From positions 57,114,728 to 57,178,727 of the forward strand of contig NC_090746.1 of NCBI RefSeq assembly GCF_036898095.1: a DNA stretch of 64,000 nt, in the 5' to 3' direction. This DNA is from Palaemon carinicauda (Eukaryota > Arthropoda > Malacostraca > Decapoda > Palaemonidae). Within the stretch, counting starts at the first letter, position 1, and each line of letters begins with the position of its first letter. A program made the translations under genes and the position numbers. A model generated the notes under the pieces. The model saw only the letters and a list, made by a program, of their open reading frames with translations. It was not told where the DNA came from and did not search any database. This document shows, piece after piece, positions 27,501-39,500 of this stretch.

Positions 27501-30500
27501 GCGTTCCAGTGTACCCTGCCAGCCGCATGTTGACGTTCAGCGACGCACGGAACCTTCCGTTGAAGTTCGCGAGTTACAACAACAACCTAAGTTGTTTTGT
27601 TTTGACGCGGTGCGTCAACCTCCGCAGCTCTGTGTGGTTACCTCTACTCGCCCACAGCAGACTAGACAGTCTGGAGTAGGCCTAGACGCTTTGCGCCCCC
27701 GCGCTGCTATGGTTGTTGCCAGTTCACAGACTGGGCAACAGTTCCATGACGTTGCGTCCGGTTCAGTCACGCTTGCACCCGTGCTGCCGGACTCAGCTGA
27801 CCAGCCGATTCCTACTCCTTTGCCGCTTCCTCCTCAGTTTTCAGATGATGGACTCTGATGATGACGACGCTGCACACATTGGCGACCCGCATACGGACAT
27901 CGACGAACCCAAGACCACGCAACCCTCCTTGGACTTTAGGAAAGTTCTTGCACTGTTCAGGGAGATGTATCCTGATCAGTTTGTTTCTGCGGCCCCACGC
28001 TCTCCTCCATCTGAGTTCGCTTTAGGCACGCAGTCATCCGCGCCTGCCTTTACGAAGCTCGTCCTCGCCCGCTCGTCTAAGAGAGCTTTACAAGTGTTGG
28101 GAGATTGGATGCAGTCCAAAAAGAACCTTGGGAAGACAGCATTCACGTTTCCCCCTGCGAGACTCTCTTCCAGATCGAGCGTCTGGTATGCCACGGGAGA
28201 AGTTCTCGGCTTGGGAGTTCCTGCCTCTGCCCAGGGCGACTTCTCAAGTCTAGTAGACTCTCCCCGCAGGCTAGCCATGAGACGCTCTAAGATTTGTTGG
28301 TCTCCTTCAGACTTAGACCATCTGTTGAAAGGAGTGTTCAGAGCCTTCGAGGTTTTTAACTTTTTGGATTGGTGTTTGGGAGCGTTGAGCAGGAAGATCT
28401 CCCCTTCTGACAAGGAAACTTCCATGCTCATTATGTCCTGCATGGACAAGGCCATACGGGACGGTTCCAGTGAGCTTGCGGCTTCGTTCGTTTCCGGGGT
28501 CCTCAAGAAACGGGAAAACCTTTGCTCCTTCTTGTCAGCTGGAGTTACACCGTGTCAGAGATCGGAACTTATGTTTGCTCCTCTCTCAAAGTGCCTTTTC
28601 CCAGAGGAGTTGATAAAGGAGATTGCTGCCTCCTTGATTCAAAAAGACACTCATGACCTGGTTGCGTCCTCTGCCCGCAAAGCCACCCCTTTGCCTACCT
28701 TGTCTAGACCCAGGATGGACACTCCAGCGTCCAGATTCATTCCGCCCTTTCGTGGCAGAGCCTCCAGCAGAGGAGGTGCTCGTGCCGAAGGGAGACGTGG
28801 GAAGAAGAAAGGTACCAAGTCCTTTAAGGGCAGAGTCTGACTGCCACCTTCTTCAGACAGCAGTGGGAGCCAGACTCAAGAACTTCTGGCAGACCTGGGA
28901 GAAAAGGGGCGCAGATGCACAATCTGTGAAGTTGCTCAGAGAAGGGTACAAGATCCCGTTTGTACGCAAACCCCCTCTAGCAACGTCTCCCATCGATCTC
29001 TCTCCTAGGTACAGAGAGGAGGACAAGAGACTAGCTTTGAAGCAAGAGGTGTCTCTCTTACTAGAAAAGGGAGCGGTAGTCAAAGTCCGGGACCATCAAT
29101 CCCCGGGCTTCTACAACCGTCTCTTCTTAGTGGTAAAGAAGACAGGAGGGTGGAGGCCGGTGCTAGACGTCAGTGCGCTGAATGTCTTTGTCACAAAGCA
29201 GACGTTCGCCATGGAGACCACAAAGTCTGTTCTAGCAGCGGTCAGGAAGGAAGACTGGATGGTCTCTTTAGACCTAAGGGACGCTTACTTTCACGTCTCC
29301 ATCCACCCAGAATCCCAACCTTTTCTGAGGTTCGTTTACGAAAAGGTTGTCTACCAATTTCAAGCCCTGTGCTTTGGCCTAAGCACGGCTCCTCTTGTCT
29401 TTACGAAACTGATGAGGAATATTGCCAAATTCCTGCATTTAGCGGATATCAGAGCCTCCCTCTATTTGGACGACTGGCTTCTAAGAGCTTCTTCCAGTCG
29501 TCGCTGTCTGGAGAATCTAAAGTGGACTCTAGATCTGACCAAGGAATTGGGTCTCCTGGTCAATATGGAAAAGTCCCAACTGGTCCCATCCCAAACTATA
29601 GTGTACTTAGGGATGGAGATTCACAGTCAAGCTTTTCGGGCTTTTCCGTCGGCCCCCAGAACAAGTCAAGCCCAAGGATGCATCCAGAACATGCTAAAGA
29701 AGGACCGATGATCAGTCAGACAGTGGATGAGTCTGATAGGGACGCTTTCATCCCTAGAACAGTTCATTTCGTTAGGGAGACTGCACCTCCATCCCCTTCA
29801 ATTTCACCTAGCTGTTCACTGGAAAAAGGACAAGACGCTAGAAGTGGTCTCGATCCCCATTTCCGAGAAGATGAAGTCATCACTGACTTGGTGGAAGGAC
29901 AACATCAACCTCAGAGAGGGTCTGCCCCTGGCTGTTCAGACCCCCAACCACGTTCTCTTCTCGGACGCATCGGACACGGGCTGGGGTGCGACATTAGACA
30001 GTCGGGAATGCTCGGGAACTTGGAACTCGAATCAAAGAACGTTACATATCAACTGCAAGGAGCTACTGGCAGTTCATCTGGCCTTGAAAAGCTTCAAGTC
30101 CCTCCTTCTAGGCAAGGTGGTGGAGGTGAACTCAGACAACACCACGGCCTTGGCGTACATCTCCAAGCAAGGAGGGACCCATTCTATGACGTTGTACGAG
30201 ATCGCAAGGGACCTCCTCACCTGGTCAAGAGATCTAAACCTTTCTCTAGTAACGAGGTTCATTCAAGGCAACATGAATGTCATGGCGGATTGCCTCAGTC
30301 GGAAAGGTCAATCATTCCAACAGAATGGACCCTACACAAGGATGTGTGCAAGAGACTATGGGCCACATGGGGCCAACCTACCATAGATCTCTTTGCAACC
30401 TCGATGACCAAGAGGCTCCCAATTTATTGCTCGCCAATCCCGGACCCAGCAGCAGTTCATATAGATGCCTTTCTACTGGATTGGTCCCATCTAGACCTTT

Positions 30501-33500
30501 ATGCATTCCCCCCGTTCAAGATTGTCAACAAGGTACTGCAGAAGTTCGCCTCTCACGAAGGGACAAGGTTGACGTTAGTTGCTCCCCTCTGGCCCGCGAG
30601 AGAATGGTTCACCGAGGTACTTCAATGGCTGGTGGACGTTCCCAGAACTCTTCCTCTAAGAGTGGACCTTCTACGTCAGCCACACGTAAAGAAGGTACAC
30701 CCAGGCCTCCACGCTCTTCGTCTGACTGCCTTCAGACTATCGAAAGACTCTCGAGAGCTAGAGGCTTTTCGAAGGAGGCAGCCAGGGCGATTGCTAGAGC
30801 AAGGAGGACATCCACTCTTAGAGTCTACCAGTCGAAGTGGGAAGTCTTCCGAAACTGGTGCAAGTCGGTATCAGTATCCTCAACCAGTACCTCTGTAACC
30901 CAAATAGCTGACTTCCTATTATACCTGAGGAAGGAAAGATCTCTTTCAGCTCCCACGATCAAAGGTTACAGAAGCATGTTGGCAGCAGTCTTCCGTCACA
31001 GAGGCTTAGATCTTTCTAACAACAAAGATCTACAGGACCTCCTTAAGTCTTTTGAGACCTCGAAGGAGCGTCGTTTGGCTACACCGGGTTGGAATTTAGA
31101 CGTGGTACTAAGATTCCTTATGTCAGAAAGGTTCGAGCCACTACAATCAGCCTCCTTTAAAGATCTCACTTTAAAGACTCTTTTCCTCGTTTGCTTAGCA
31201 ACAGCTAAAAGAGTCAGTGAGATACACGCCTTCAGCAGGAACATCGGATTTTCATCTGAAACGGCTACATGTTCTTTACAGCTTGGTTTTCTAGCCAAAA
31301 ACGAGCTACCTTCTCGTCCTTGGCCGAAATCGTTCGATATTCCAAGCCTTTCAAATTTGGTTGGAAATGAACTAGAAAGAGTCTTATGCCCTGTTAGAGC
31401 TCTTAAGTTCTATTTAAGACGAACTAAACCTTTACGAGGACAGTCAGAAGCTTTATGGTGTGCTATTAAGAAACCTTCTTTACCTATGTCAAAGAATGCA
31501 GTTTCCTATTATATCAGACTGTTGATACGAGAAGCTCATTCCCATCTGAATGAGGAAGACCATGCTTTGCTGAAGGTAAGGACACATGAAGTTAGAGCTG
31601 TCGCAACTTCAGTGGCCTTTAAACAAAATAGATCTCTGCAGAGTATAATGGACGCAACCTATTGGAGAAGCAAGTCAGTGTTCGCGTCTTTTTATCTTAA
31701 AGATGTCCAGTCTCTTTACGAGAACTGCTACACCCTGGGACCATTCGTAGCAGCGAGTGCAGTAGTGGGTGAGGGCTCAACCACTACATTCCCCTAATTC
31801 CATAACCTTTTTTAATCTTTCTCTTGAAATGTTTTTTATTGTTGTTTTTTGGGTTGTCCGGAAGGCTAAGAAGCCTTTCGCATCCTGGTTGATTTGGCGG
31901 GTGGTCAAATTCTTTTCTTGAGAAGCGCCTAGATTAGAGGTTTTGATGAGGTCCTTTAGTATGGGTTGCAACCCTTGATACTTCAGCTCCTAGGAGTCGC
32001 TCAGCATCCTAAGAGGATCGCGAGGCTCAGTAAGGAAGACGTACTTAAAAAAGGCAGAGTAATTGTTCAAGTCGACTTCCTTACCAGGTACTTATTTATT
32101 TTATGTTTGTTATTTTGAATAACTGCTAAAATGAAATACAAAATCCTTAGCTCATAATAATGTAAACAATTAATGCTGGTCTCTACCCACCCCCCTGGGT
32201 GTGAATCAGCTTATATAATCACCGGCTAAGTTTAATATTGAAAAATGTTATTTTTATTAATAAAATAAATTTTTGAATATACTTACCCGGTGATTATATA
32301 TTAAAGGACCCTCCCTTCCTCCCCAATAGAGACCCAGTGGACCGAGGAGAAAATTGAGTTCTGTGTTTACATTGAGTACTGAGTACCTGCTCGACAGTTG
32401 GCGCTGTTGATGTACACCCCCTACCTGCATAGCGATCGCTGGCGTATTTTGAACGTAGAGTTTTTCTGTCGGGCAGCAGAGCTGCAGCTTATATAATCAC
32501 CGGGTAAGTATATTCAAAAATTTATTTTATTAATAAAAATAACATTTTTCACATTATATATCATTATCATCTCCTATGCCCATTGACGCAATGGACTTCG
32601 GTTAGATTTCGCCAGTCGTCTCTATCTTGAGCTTTTAAATCAATACTTCTCCATTCATTATCTCCCACTTCACACTTCATAGCCCTTAGCCATGTAGGAC
32701 TTGGTCTTCCAACCCCTCTAGTGCCACGTGGAGTTCAGTTGAAAGTATTGCAGTTTAGTTTTTCAATTTTAGTTGCTGCAATGAAATACAGCTTTATAAA
32801 AACAACAATGTGATGATTTTTTTTTTTTTTTTTTAATATGCCATTTGTATATCATTATGCTTGATACATGAGAGCAGGTTTTTATTACATAACTGACGAG
32901 GTTTGTTCCCATACTTTTCATTTTGTGCATTACTTTGATTAGTAATTGCTGTTTCATGTACAGTACTATATTGTGCTTTTATTTATTCCTATCTGTATAG
33001 TGAATGTTTTCAGGTTTGGTTGTAGGTTGGGCAGGACACCAGCCACTGGTTGAGATACTACCGCTAGAGAATTGTTAGGTTCTTTGATTGGCCAGATGGT
33101 ACTACATAGGATTCTTCTCTCTGGTTTCGGCTCATTTTCCCTTTGCCTACACATACACAGAATAGTCTGGACTGTTCTTTAAATATTCTCCTGTGTCCTC
33201 ATACACCTGACAACACTGAGATTACCAAACAGTTCTTTTTAGCTCAAGAGGTTAACTACTTCACTGTAATTGGTCCGTGGCTACTTTCCTTTTGGTTAGG
33301 GTGGTGGAAACTATTTAGTTATGGTAAGCAGCTCTTCTAGTAGAACACTCCAAAATCAAACCATTGTTCTCTAGTCTTGGGTAGTGCCATAGCTTCTGTA
33401 CCATGGTCTTCCACTGTCTTGGTAGAGTTCTCTTGCTTGAGGGTACACTCGGGTACACTATCCTATCTTATTTCTTTCCCACTATTAAAGATTCATTTTA

Positions 33501-36500
33501 TTGTTACTTTTCATGAAATATATTTTGTTCCGTAACTGGAATACAAGCCTTAGCTATTAATTTAGGGGTATTACTTTCTGCGAAGCTGAAATGACAAGCC
33601 AATAAAATTTAGCGAGGGTTAACTACCCACACCGCTAGTTAGCGGGGGTTAGGGGGTGGTTAGCTTGCTACCACTCCCACTCACACACCGGTGATTTAGC
33701 TCACTTTACTTTTGTCTCGGATGGAGACCGGTTTTATCCGCACTTCCTCCTCGCCTATTCTGGTTTTCCTCCCTTGGGAATTTTCTGTTACATAATTTAT
33801 TTTATTTTTCCTCAGTTAGCGATGCAGTTTTCTTCGTTCGACTAAGAGTGCCGACGAAACAGAGCTGTTCTGTTCATGCCTGGGGAATCAGCTGTCACTG
33901 CCGTCCCGCAGAGGACATCATCATGGGCGTCATCCCTTCTCTTAGAAGTACGCCCGTGGCAACACCTAATCAGCTCTTCATCTGCGAGGAACTAGCTCTG
34001 GCTACGCTTCCTCAGGTAGCACTCTCGTCAGATCATCTTAGAACGCTACCTGGAGGTTCGCCTCCAGGGGGTTGGACAACTTTCCCTTCCGAGGGAGAGT
34101 TTTCCTCCCCAGGTGTGAGGTTTTTTCTCCCTTCCGAGGGAGAACTTCCCTCATCTTCATCACTTCATCTACTCCAACTGCTGTTGCTTTCTTCGCCTAG
34201 ATTACGCTCCCCCCTTGCTGAGTCTTTTTTCCTTCGGGGTCGGAGCATAGTCTTAGGCAAGTCTCTCCTGCAAAGTGATCACCTCTCTCGTTCGCTAGAG
34301 GGGCAGCTCATAGAGGCTCCTCTTCGGAGGATTGCTACTGCTGAAGGTAAGCTTTCTGGTTCACTGGCCCTAATGGGCGTCATCTGTTCCTGGACCTTCT
34401 CCTGAGATTGCTGCAGCTAGTCCTTTGGACTTAGGTCCTGGACTCTTCTGTGGATCATTCGCGATCTCCATCGGTGGATGTTTACCCTTCCAAAGGGCAC
34501 ATCCCAGTTCCTGATCGTCCTACCAGCTGACGTGCCGACATACCAGCGCAACCTCGCCACAGAGAGCAACGTTTGCCAGCGCACTAACCAACCTACGATC
34601 ACTGGCGCAACACAACTTAGGTCTCCTGCTCGCCCAACAATCTTCTGCGCCTGTATGCTAGCGCTCTCCTGCACCTGCTCGCCAGTGCTCTCCTACGCGC
34701 CAGTATTCTCCTGTGCTCTATCATGTTCCTGCGCTTGCGCCATTGTTGTCCTATGCGCCAGCAGTCATCCGCGCCAGCAGTCATCCGCGCCCGCCAGCAC
34801 TCTCCTACACGCGAGTTCTCACCCGCCCTTGCGCCACCAGTCGCACGCTTCTGCGCATTTTAGGGAGACTGCACAAAATGCTACACAGTGCCTGACTGCG
34901 CGCCAGCGCTCTCCTGCTCACTTGTGCTCTCAGATCCAGCACTCTCCTGCTCACTTGCACTCTCGGATCCAGCGCTTGCCACTGCGCCAGTTCTTGCCTG
35001 TTCGCCAGTGCTCTTCTGCGCTCTCCTGCACATTTGCGGTCTCAGATCCAATGTGCCAGCTCTTGCCAAAGAGTCAGCGCTCACCTGCGCATCAGTGGTT
35101 GCAGATCCAATGCTCGCCAATGCGCCAGGTCTTTCCAAAGAGCCAGCGCTTACATGCGCACCAGCGCTTGCCTGCTCTCCAGCGCTCTTCTGCGCATTCA
35201 CCGAAAACTGCTCTTCAGCAGAAACTGAGCACCAGCATCATCCTTTGTGCCATCAGTCCAGTACTCTCCTGCACACTCGCGCAATAGGCAAAAGGAATAA
35301 GAAATTTTTGACAGGTCACCATTACCCCATTCCTATCCCTGCAAACGCATAACAGCATGGCCGCCGGGAAAAGAGGGAAGAGGCTTCACGGAAGGGTTCA
35401 AGATCCCGAAGATTCCATCTTCCAAAGGGAATCAAACGCATCTACCATCGGTCAAGACTCTTCACAGGGAACCCTTAGTCCCTTTCTCTTCAGGAGTTTT
35501 TCTTGACAGTACCACCGTCAGCAAACAAGAAATCATCAACTGACTGAGCACTAGATCACTGTTTGCTGATCGCTAGTTTGCCGATCAGCAGATCGCAAAT
35601 TGCTAGCGTGCCGATCGCCGATTGCTTGTCAATAACCAGTCATCAGCTTGCTGATCACTAGATCGCCTATGGGCAGCTCATCTTTCTTCGATCATCGACC
35701 TCAGCTCGCTGATCTCTGACCAACCAATTGTCAGCTTGCTGATCTCTGACCAGCCAATTGTCAGCTTGCTGATCTCTGACCAGCCAATTGTCAGCTTGCT
35801 GATCTCTGACCAGCCAATTGTCAGCTTGCTGATCTCTGACCAGCCAATCGTCAGCTTGCTGATCTTTAGTTCACCCCTCGATCGATCGCTGATCATCAAT
35901 GGCTCACCATCACCAACTGACTATCATTCTGCTGTCTCTCAGGGCTCTCCAAACAGATTACCAACTCATTTATCGCCAACCTTTCTTGGCTGACTGACCA
36001 GACAGCCTTCATCTGCCTGTCAGTTACCATCTTTGGCTCACAGATTGCTGTTTCACCAGTCATCGACAATCCGCCAGCAGTTCGTGACTCGGATCAGAAG
36101 GCATACAACGCTTTTCGCTTTTGGCCGTTCGCCATCACACCGATCCACTAAAGTGATCGGCAAACTATCGACAACCCCCATCAGCGGCTTGTCGACAGGT
36201 GACTACTTGCGAGCACTCTCCATCTGCACAGTAACCATGATACCCAGCTGTTAACCATTGATTAACATTCGCCATACTGGTGCTGCTCTAAGGAATAGCA
36301 TCAATCCCATCAGGGCGCATGGTAGGGTTCAGCGTTGCCTTACTTCTATCAGTTGAAGGAGTTCTCTCCCAGGGAAGAATCCTTACACAGGGTATTGCGT
36401 CCCATCCTTTACGCCACGAGTCAAGACCCCAGCGTCAACAATCTCCCATGCGAAAGGATCCTCAAGGAGCTGTCCCTTTGGGTTGATGTCCACACCATGT

Positions 36501-39500
36501 TGGAGTTCTGACAAGGGCTAAGACCTCAGGTCTTCATTTGCATGCTGGACCTAAAGGACGCATACTTCCAGGCCCAAACCATCCATCTAGGGAGGATTGA
36601 AGATTCAGTCTAGACAAACAAGAAACGCCAGTTTAGGGCACTGTGCCTCGGTCTTTCCACTACACCTATCCTGGTCTCACAGGATCGGCTTCTGTCTCTC
36701 CGTTTCCGGACGACTGACTGACCTTAGCAGACTCAGTGGCAACTTTGCACTAGCACCAGAACTTCTGAAGTCTTTTTACCAAGATCCAGTGATCAAGGTA
36801 AACCTGTAGAAGTCTTCCCTACTAACCTCTCAGAAGACTGGTGTATCTGGGAATGATTCTAGACACCAATCTCCACAAAACCTTCTCATCAAAGACAGGC
36901 GTAGAAAGTCACGAGACCCTTCCTCAAAACAAGAACAACTCCCAGCCCAGAGTGATTTGAGTCCGATTGGAATCAGGCCTTTGATCCCCCAGACATTCTG
37001 ACCCCCAAGGGACCAGAAGTTTGGACGAACCCCAAGGGATGGGTGTCAGCCGAGAATCTACGGAGTGGTATAACCTTCTCATCCTTCCCCACCCCTCAGA
37101 CTTGATGCTGTGCTTAGACACATCAAAAGAAGGGAGGAAGGAACATAGTGCTGCACCACACGACCTCAGCCCTCTGGACAGAGTCCGAAAGTACCTTCAC
37201 TCAAATCTCTTAAGAGATGAAGGCCAACTTTCTGATCCTTCAGCAGCCTCATCAGTTCGTAACTGGCCACTCAGTGATGTGATGAGCGACAACACCACAC
37301 CACATAGATGCTCACATTAACAAGAAAGAAGAAACTTGCTCGCAGCATCTTTCCATCTAGCAGTATAGATACTAAGATGGGCCGAAGTCTGATCAGTACC
37401 ACTATCAGCCCGCTTCATTCCAGACTAGAGGAATGTGCTTGCCGACAATCTGTGCTCAGCATCTCAGATAAGGTGTACTGAATGGTCTTTGGATCACCTT
37501 GTAGCCGACAAAGTCCCGACTTTACGGGGTTCTCCAACTAGCCAACTAGGGATCTGTTCGCAACGCCCCGAAACCTCAGGCTTCCGCTGTTCCCCAGTCC
37601 TAGACCCCAAGGCTCTCTGGCAAGAAGCATGCCTAGAACGGTGGGTACAACAAAGACGTTTACGTCTTGTCCCTGTTTTGTCTGGAGAAGGGTACTCAAA
37701 AAGGCTAGAACATCGGTCAGCCTCTCAAGGGCTCTCAAAGCTCTGCTATGGCATTATGCAGAACGGTTTCCAAACGTTCTGCAGCTCCTGATAGAGCCTC
37801 CAAGAGAACCCTCTCCACATCACAGACAACCACACTTCGACATCTACCACAAGCTATAGCTTTTCTATGATTGTACGCCTGGAGACTACCCTGTACCTCC
37901 TCTCTCACAGAGGCTTTTCGCAATAAGTTGCGAAAAGGTTGTCTAGATATCTGAGGAATTCCTCAGCATCAGTCTACCAGGCAGTATAACGTCTTCTGTG
38001 GTTGGTGTCAGGGGCCAGTGTATCTCTCCACTCCAAACCTCTATTCCAGCAATAGCGGAATCCTTGAGTATATGCAAGAGGAAAAGGCCCCTCTTTTCAG
38101 TTTCAACAGGTAAAGACGATCACTCAACCTTGAGCCTCGCCTTCAAACTGAAAGGAAGGGACATCCTCTCATTGCTAGATCTTTCTTAACTCATACGGAC
38201 TTACAACTTGCCTTTTCCCAGTCGGAATTGAGACCTTCCTCTCGGAACATGGTTCAAGTTCTCCGGTCTTCCACTTCGCAAGGCAACAAATTTTCACCTG
38301 GTTTAGAAGACAGTGTTCCTACACACTTTGACAGCGGCCATTTGAGTCAAGGAACTTCATTGTCTCTCTTTCGACATCTCCCATTAATAGAAGGGTGAAA
38401 GGCAACGTTCAGTTTCTTCCCGAGTGTGTCGCCAGACACAGTCTCCAGAGGTTACGGATTCTACACAAGTCTCCAGGCCTTGCCGGAGAAGATTGAGAAT
38501 GGATCGCCTCAGCTGCTGACGTTCTTCAGTCACAGACTCAAGCCATCCTAGACACGCTACAGCACATTCGACCGGGAACTACTGGTTCGGTAACTGACGA
38601 TCCAGATCATCTGTTACTGTACCCAGGGTAAGGTATGAGTCTCTACCTTCAGAGAATGGCAAAAGCCCACCCAGGTCCCTTCTCTTGTCATCAGCACTGG
38701 GAGAGACAAAAGGAGGATCACCAAAACATCATCTCTGCTGAATTCTTAGAGTCATCAATTACGCCCTGAATCCAGATCCTCATCCAACATGTCGACTCAT
38801 GATGTCAGGGGCATAGCTATGCCCCTGGCCCTTCTAAGCAGGTTACTCTGTTACACAGGTTTTACAAGCAAGGGTGTGAATGCTCCAGGTGACTTTCACA
38901 ACCTTTCTCCTGCAAGACGTGACCCACAGGAACTCGATACAATCTCTATCGGTCCTGTGGTGGCTGCACAACAGCTGGTTGTATACATCAAGCTCTTTAT
39001 TGGACAAGTAGCAGAAGGTTGAGGGCACTGTTACCCGTGACTGGGCTGGCCTATTGAGGCCACCGCAGCCCACCACACATGGGGAGGCCCCTAGAAAAGG
39101 TGGGGTAAACATCGGACATGGCAAACCCGTCTGGTAGCTCACCGCGGCTGGCGGACATCCCACTAATGCGGTCGAAACAACAAGGAAAAAATATTAATCT
39201 TAGGTGCATGGAACATCCGCACCCTCCAAGACGTGACGAACACCAACCGCCCGGAACGACGTACAGCCCTCGTCTGCAAGGAGCTAACCCGCTTCAATGT
39301 TGATGTGGCGGCTCTTAGCGAGACCAGACTACCCGAAGAGGGCAACATCAGGGAAGCTGGAACAGGCTACACCATCTTCTGGAAAGGCAAGGTCCGAGAG
39401 GAGCCTCGCATCCACGGTGTCGGCTTCGCCATCCGTTCCCAGCTTCGCCATCCGTTCCCAGCTGGTGTAGCAGCACAACCTCGCTCCCAAGGCCATCAGT

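Larger units (their letters stand above)
26020..32549 (+). mobile_element. DIRS retrotransposon B: nearly complete copy
   Basis: ITRs at 26020-26196 and 32345-32549 differ at very few positions. An ICR lies at 32207-32300. ORFs in order are Gag-like (26401-28840, two frames), RT-RNase H (28653-30386), a Dam-methylase-like domain (to about 30730) and a tyrosine recombinase (to 31797). This matches the DIRS1 group of tyrosine-recombinase retrotransposons, which integrate as circular DNA and make no target-site duplication. None is seen here, but a short ATTTT-type string occurs at both ends. Defects are a frame change in Gag near 27850, a TGA at 29709 and a -1 offset near 30310. It lies in XPO4 intron 2, sense. 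It is the best reference for the other copies. Confidence 0.95.
33520..39028 (+). mobile_element. DIRS retrotransposon C: decayed, 3'-truncated
   Basis: The left end (GGAATACAAGCCTTAGCTAT, then GGGGTATTACTTTC) matches element E. In order it carries a Gag-like region with two tandem arrays, an RT remnant, RNase H scraps and a recombinase remnant whose tail reads SIGPVVAAQQ. There is no ICR or right ITR. The element stops at about 39028, where a LINE 5' end begins. All frames are heavily broken. It lies in XPO4 intron 2, sense. Confidence 0.75.

Noticed and set aside
28653..30386. Selenocysteine or programmed readthrough at the TGA at 29709
   Set aside because: Element A has a sense codon at the aligned position and no readthrough context is visible, so a simple nonsense mutation is more likely.
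35701..35864. CRISPR-like regular repeats
   Set aside because: The 30-bp units are contiguous with no unique spacers, so this is an ordinary tandem repeat inside a DIRS element.
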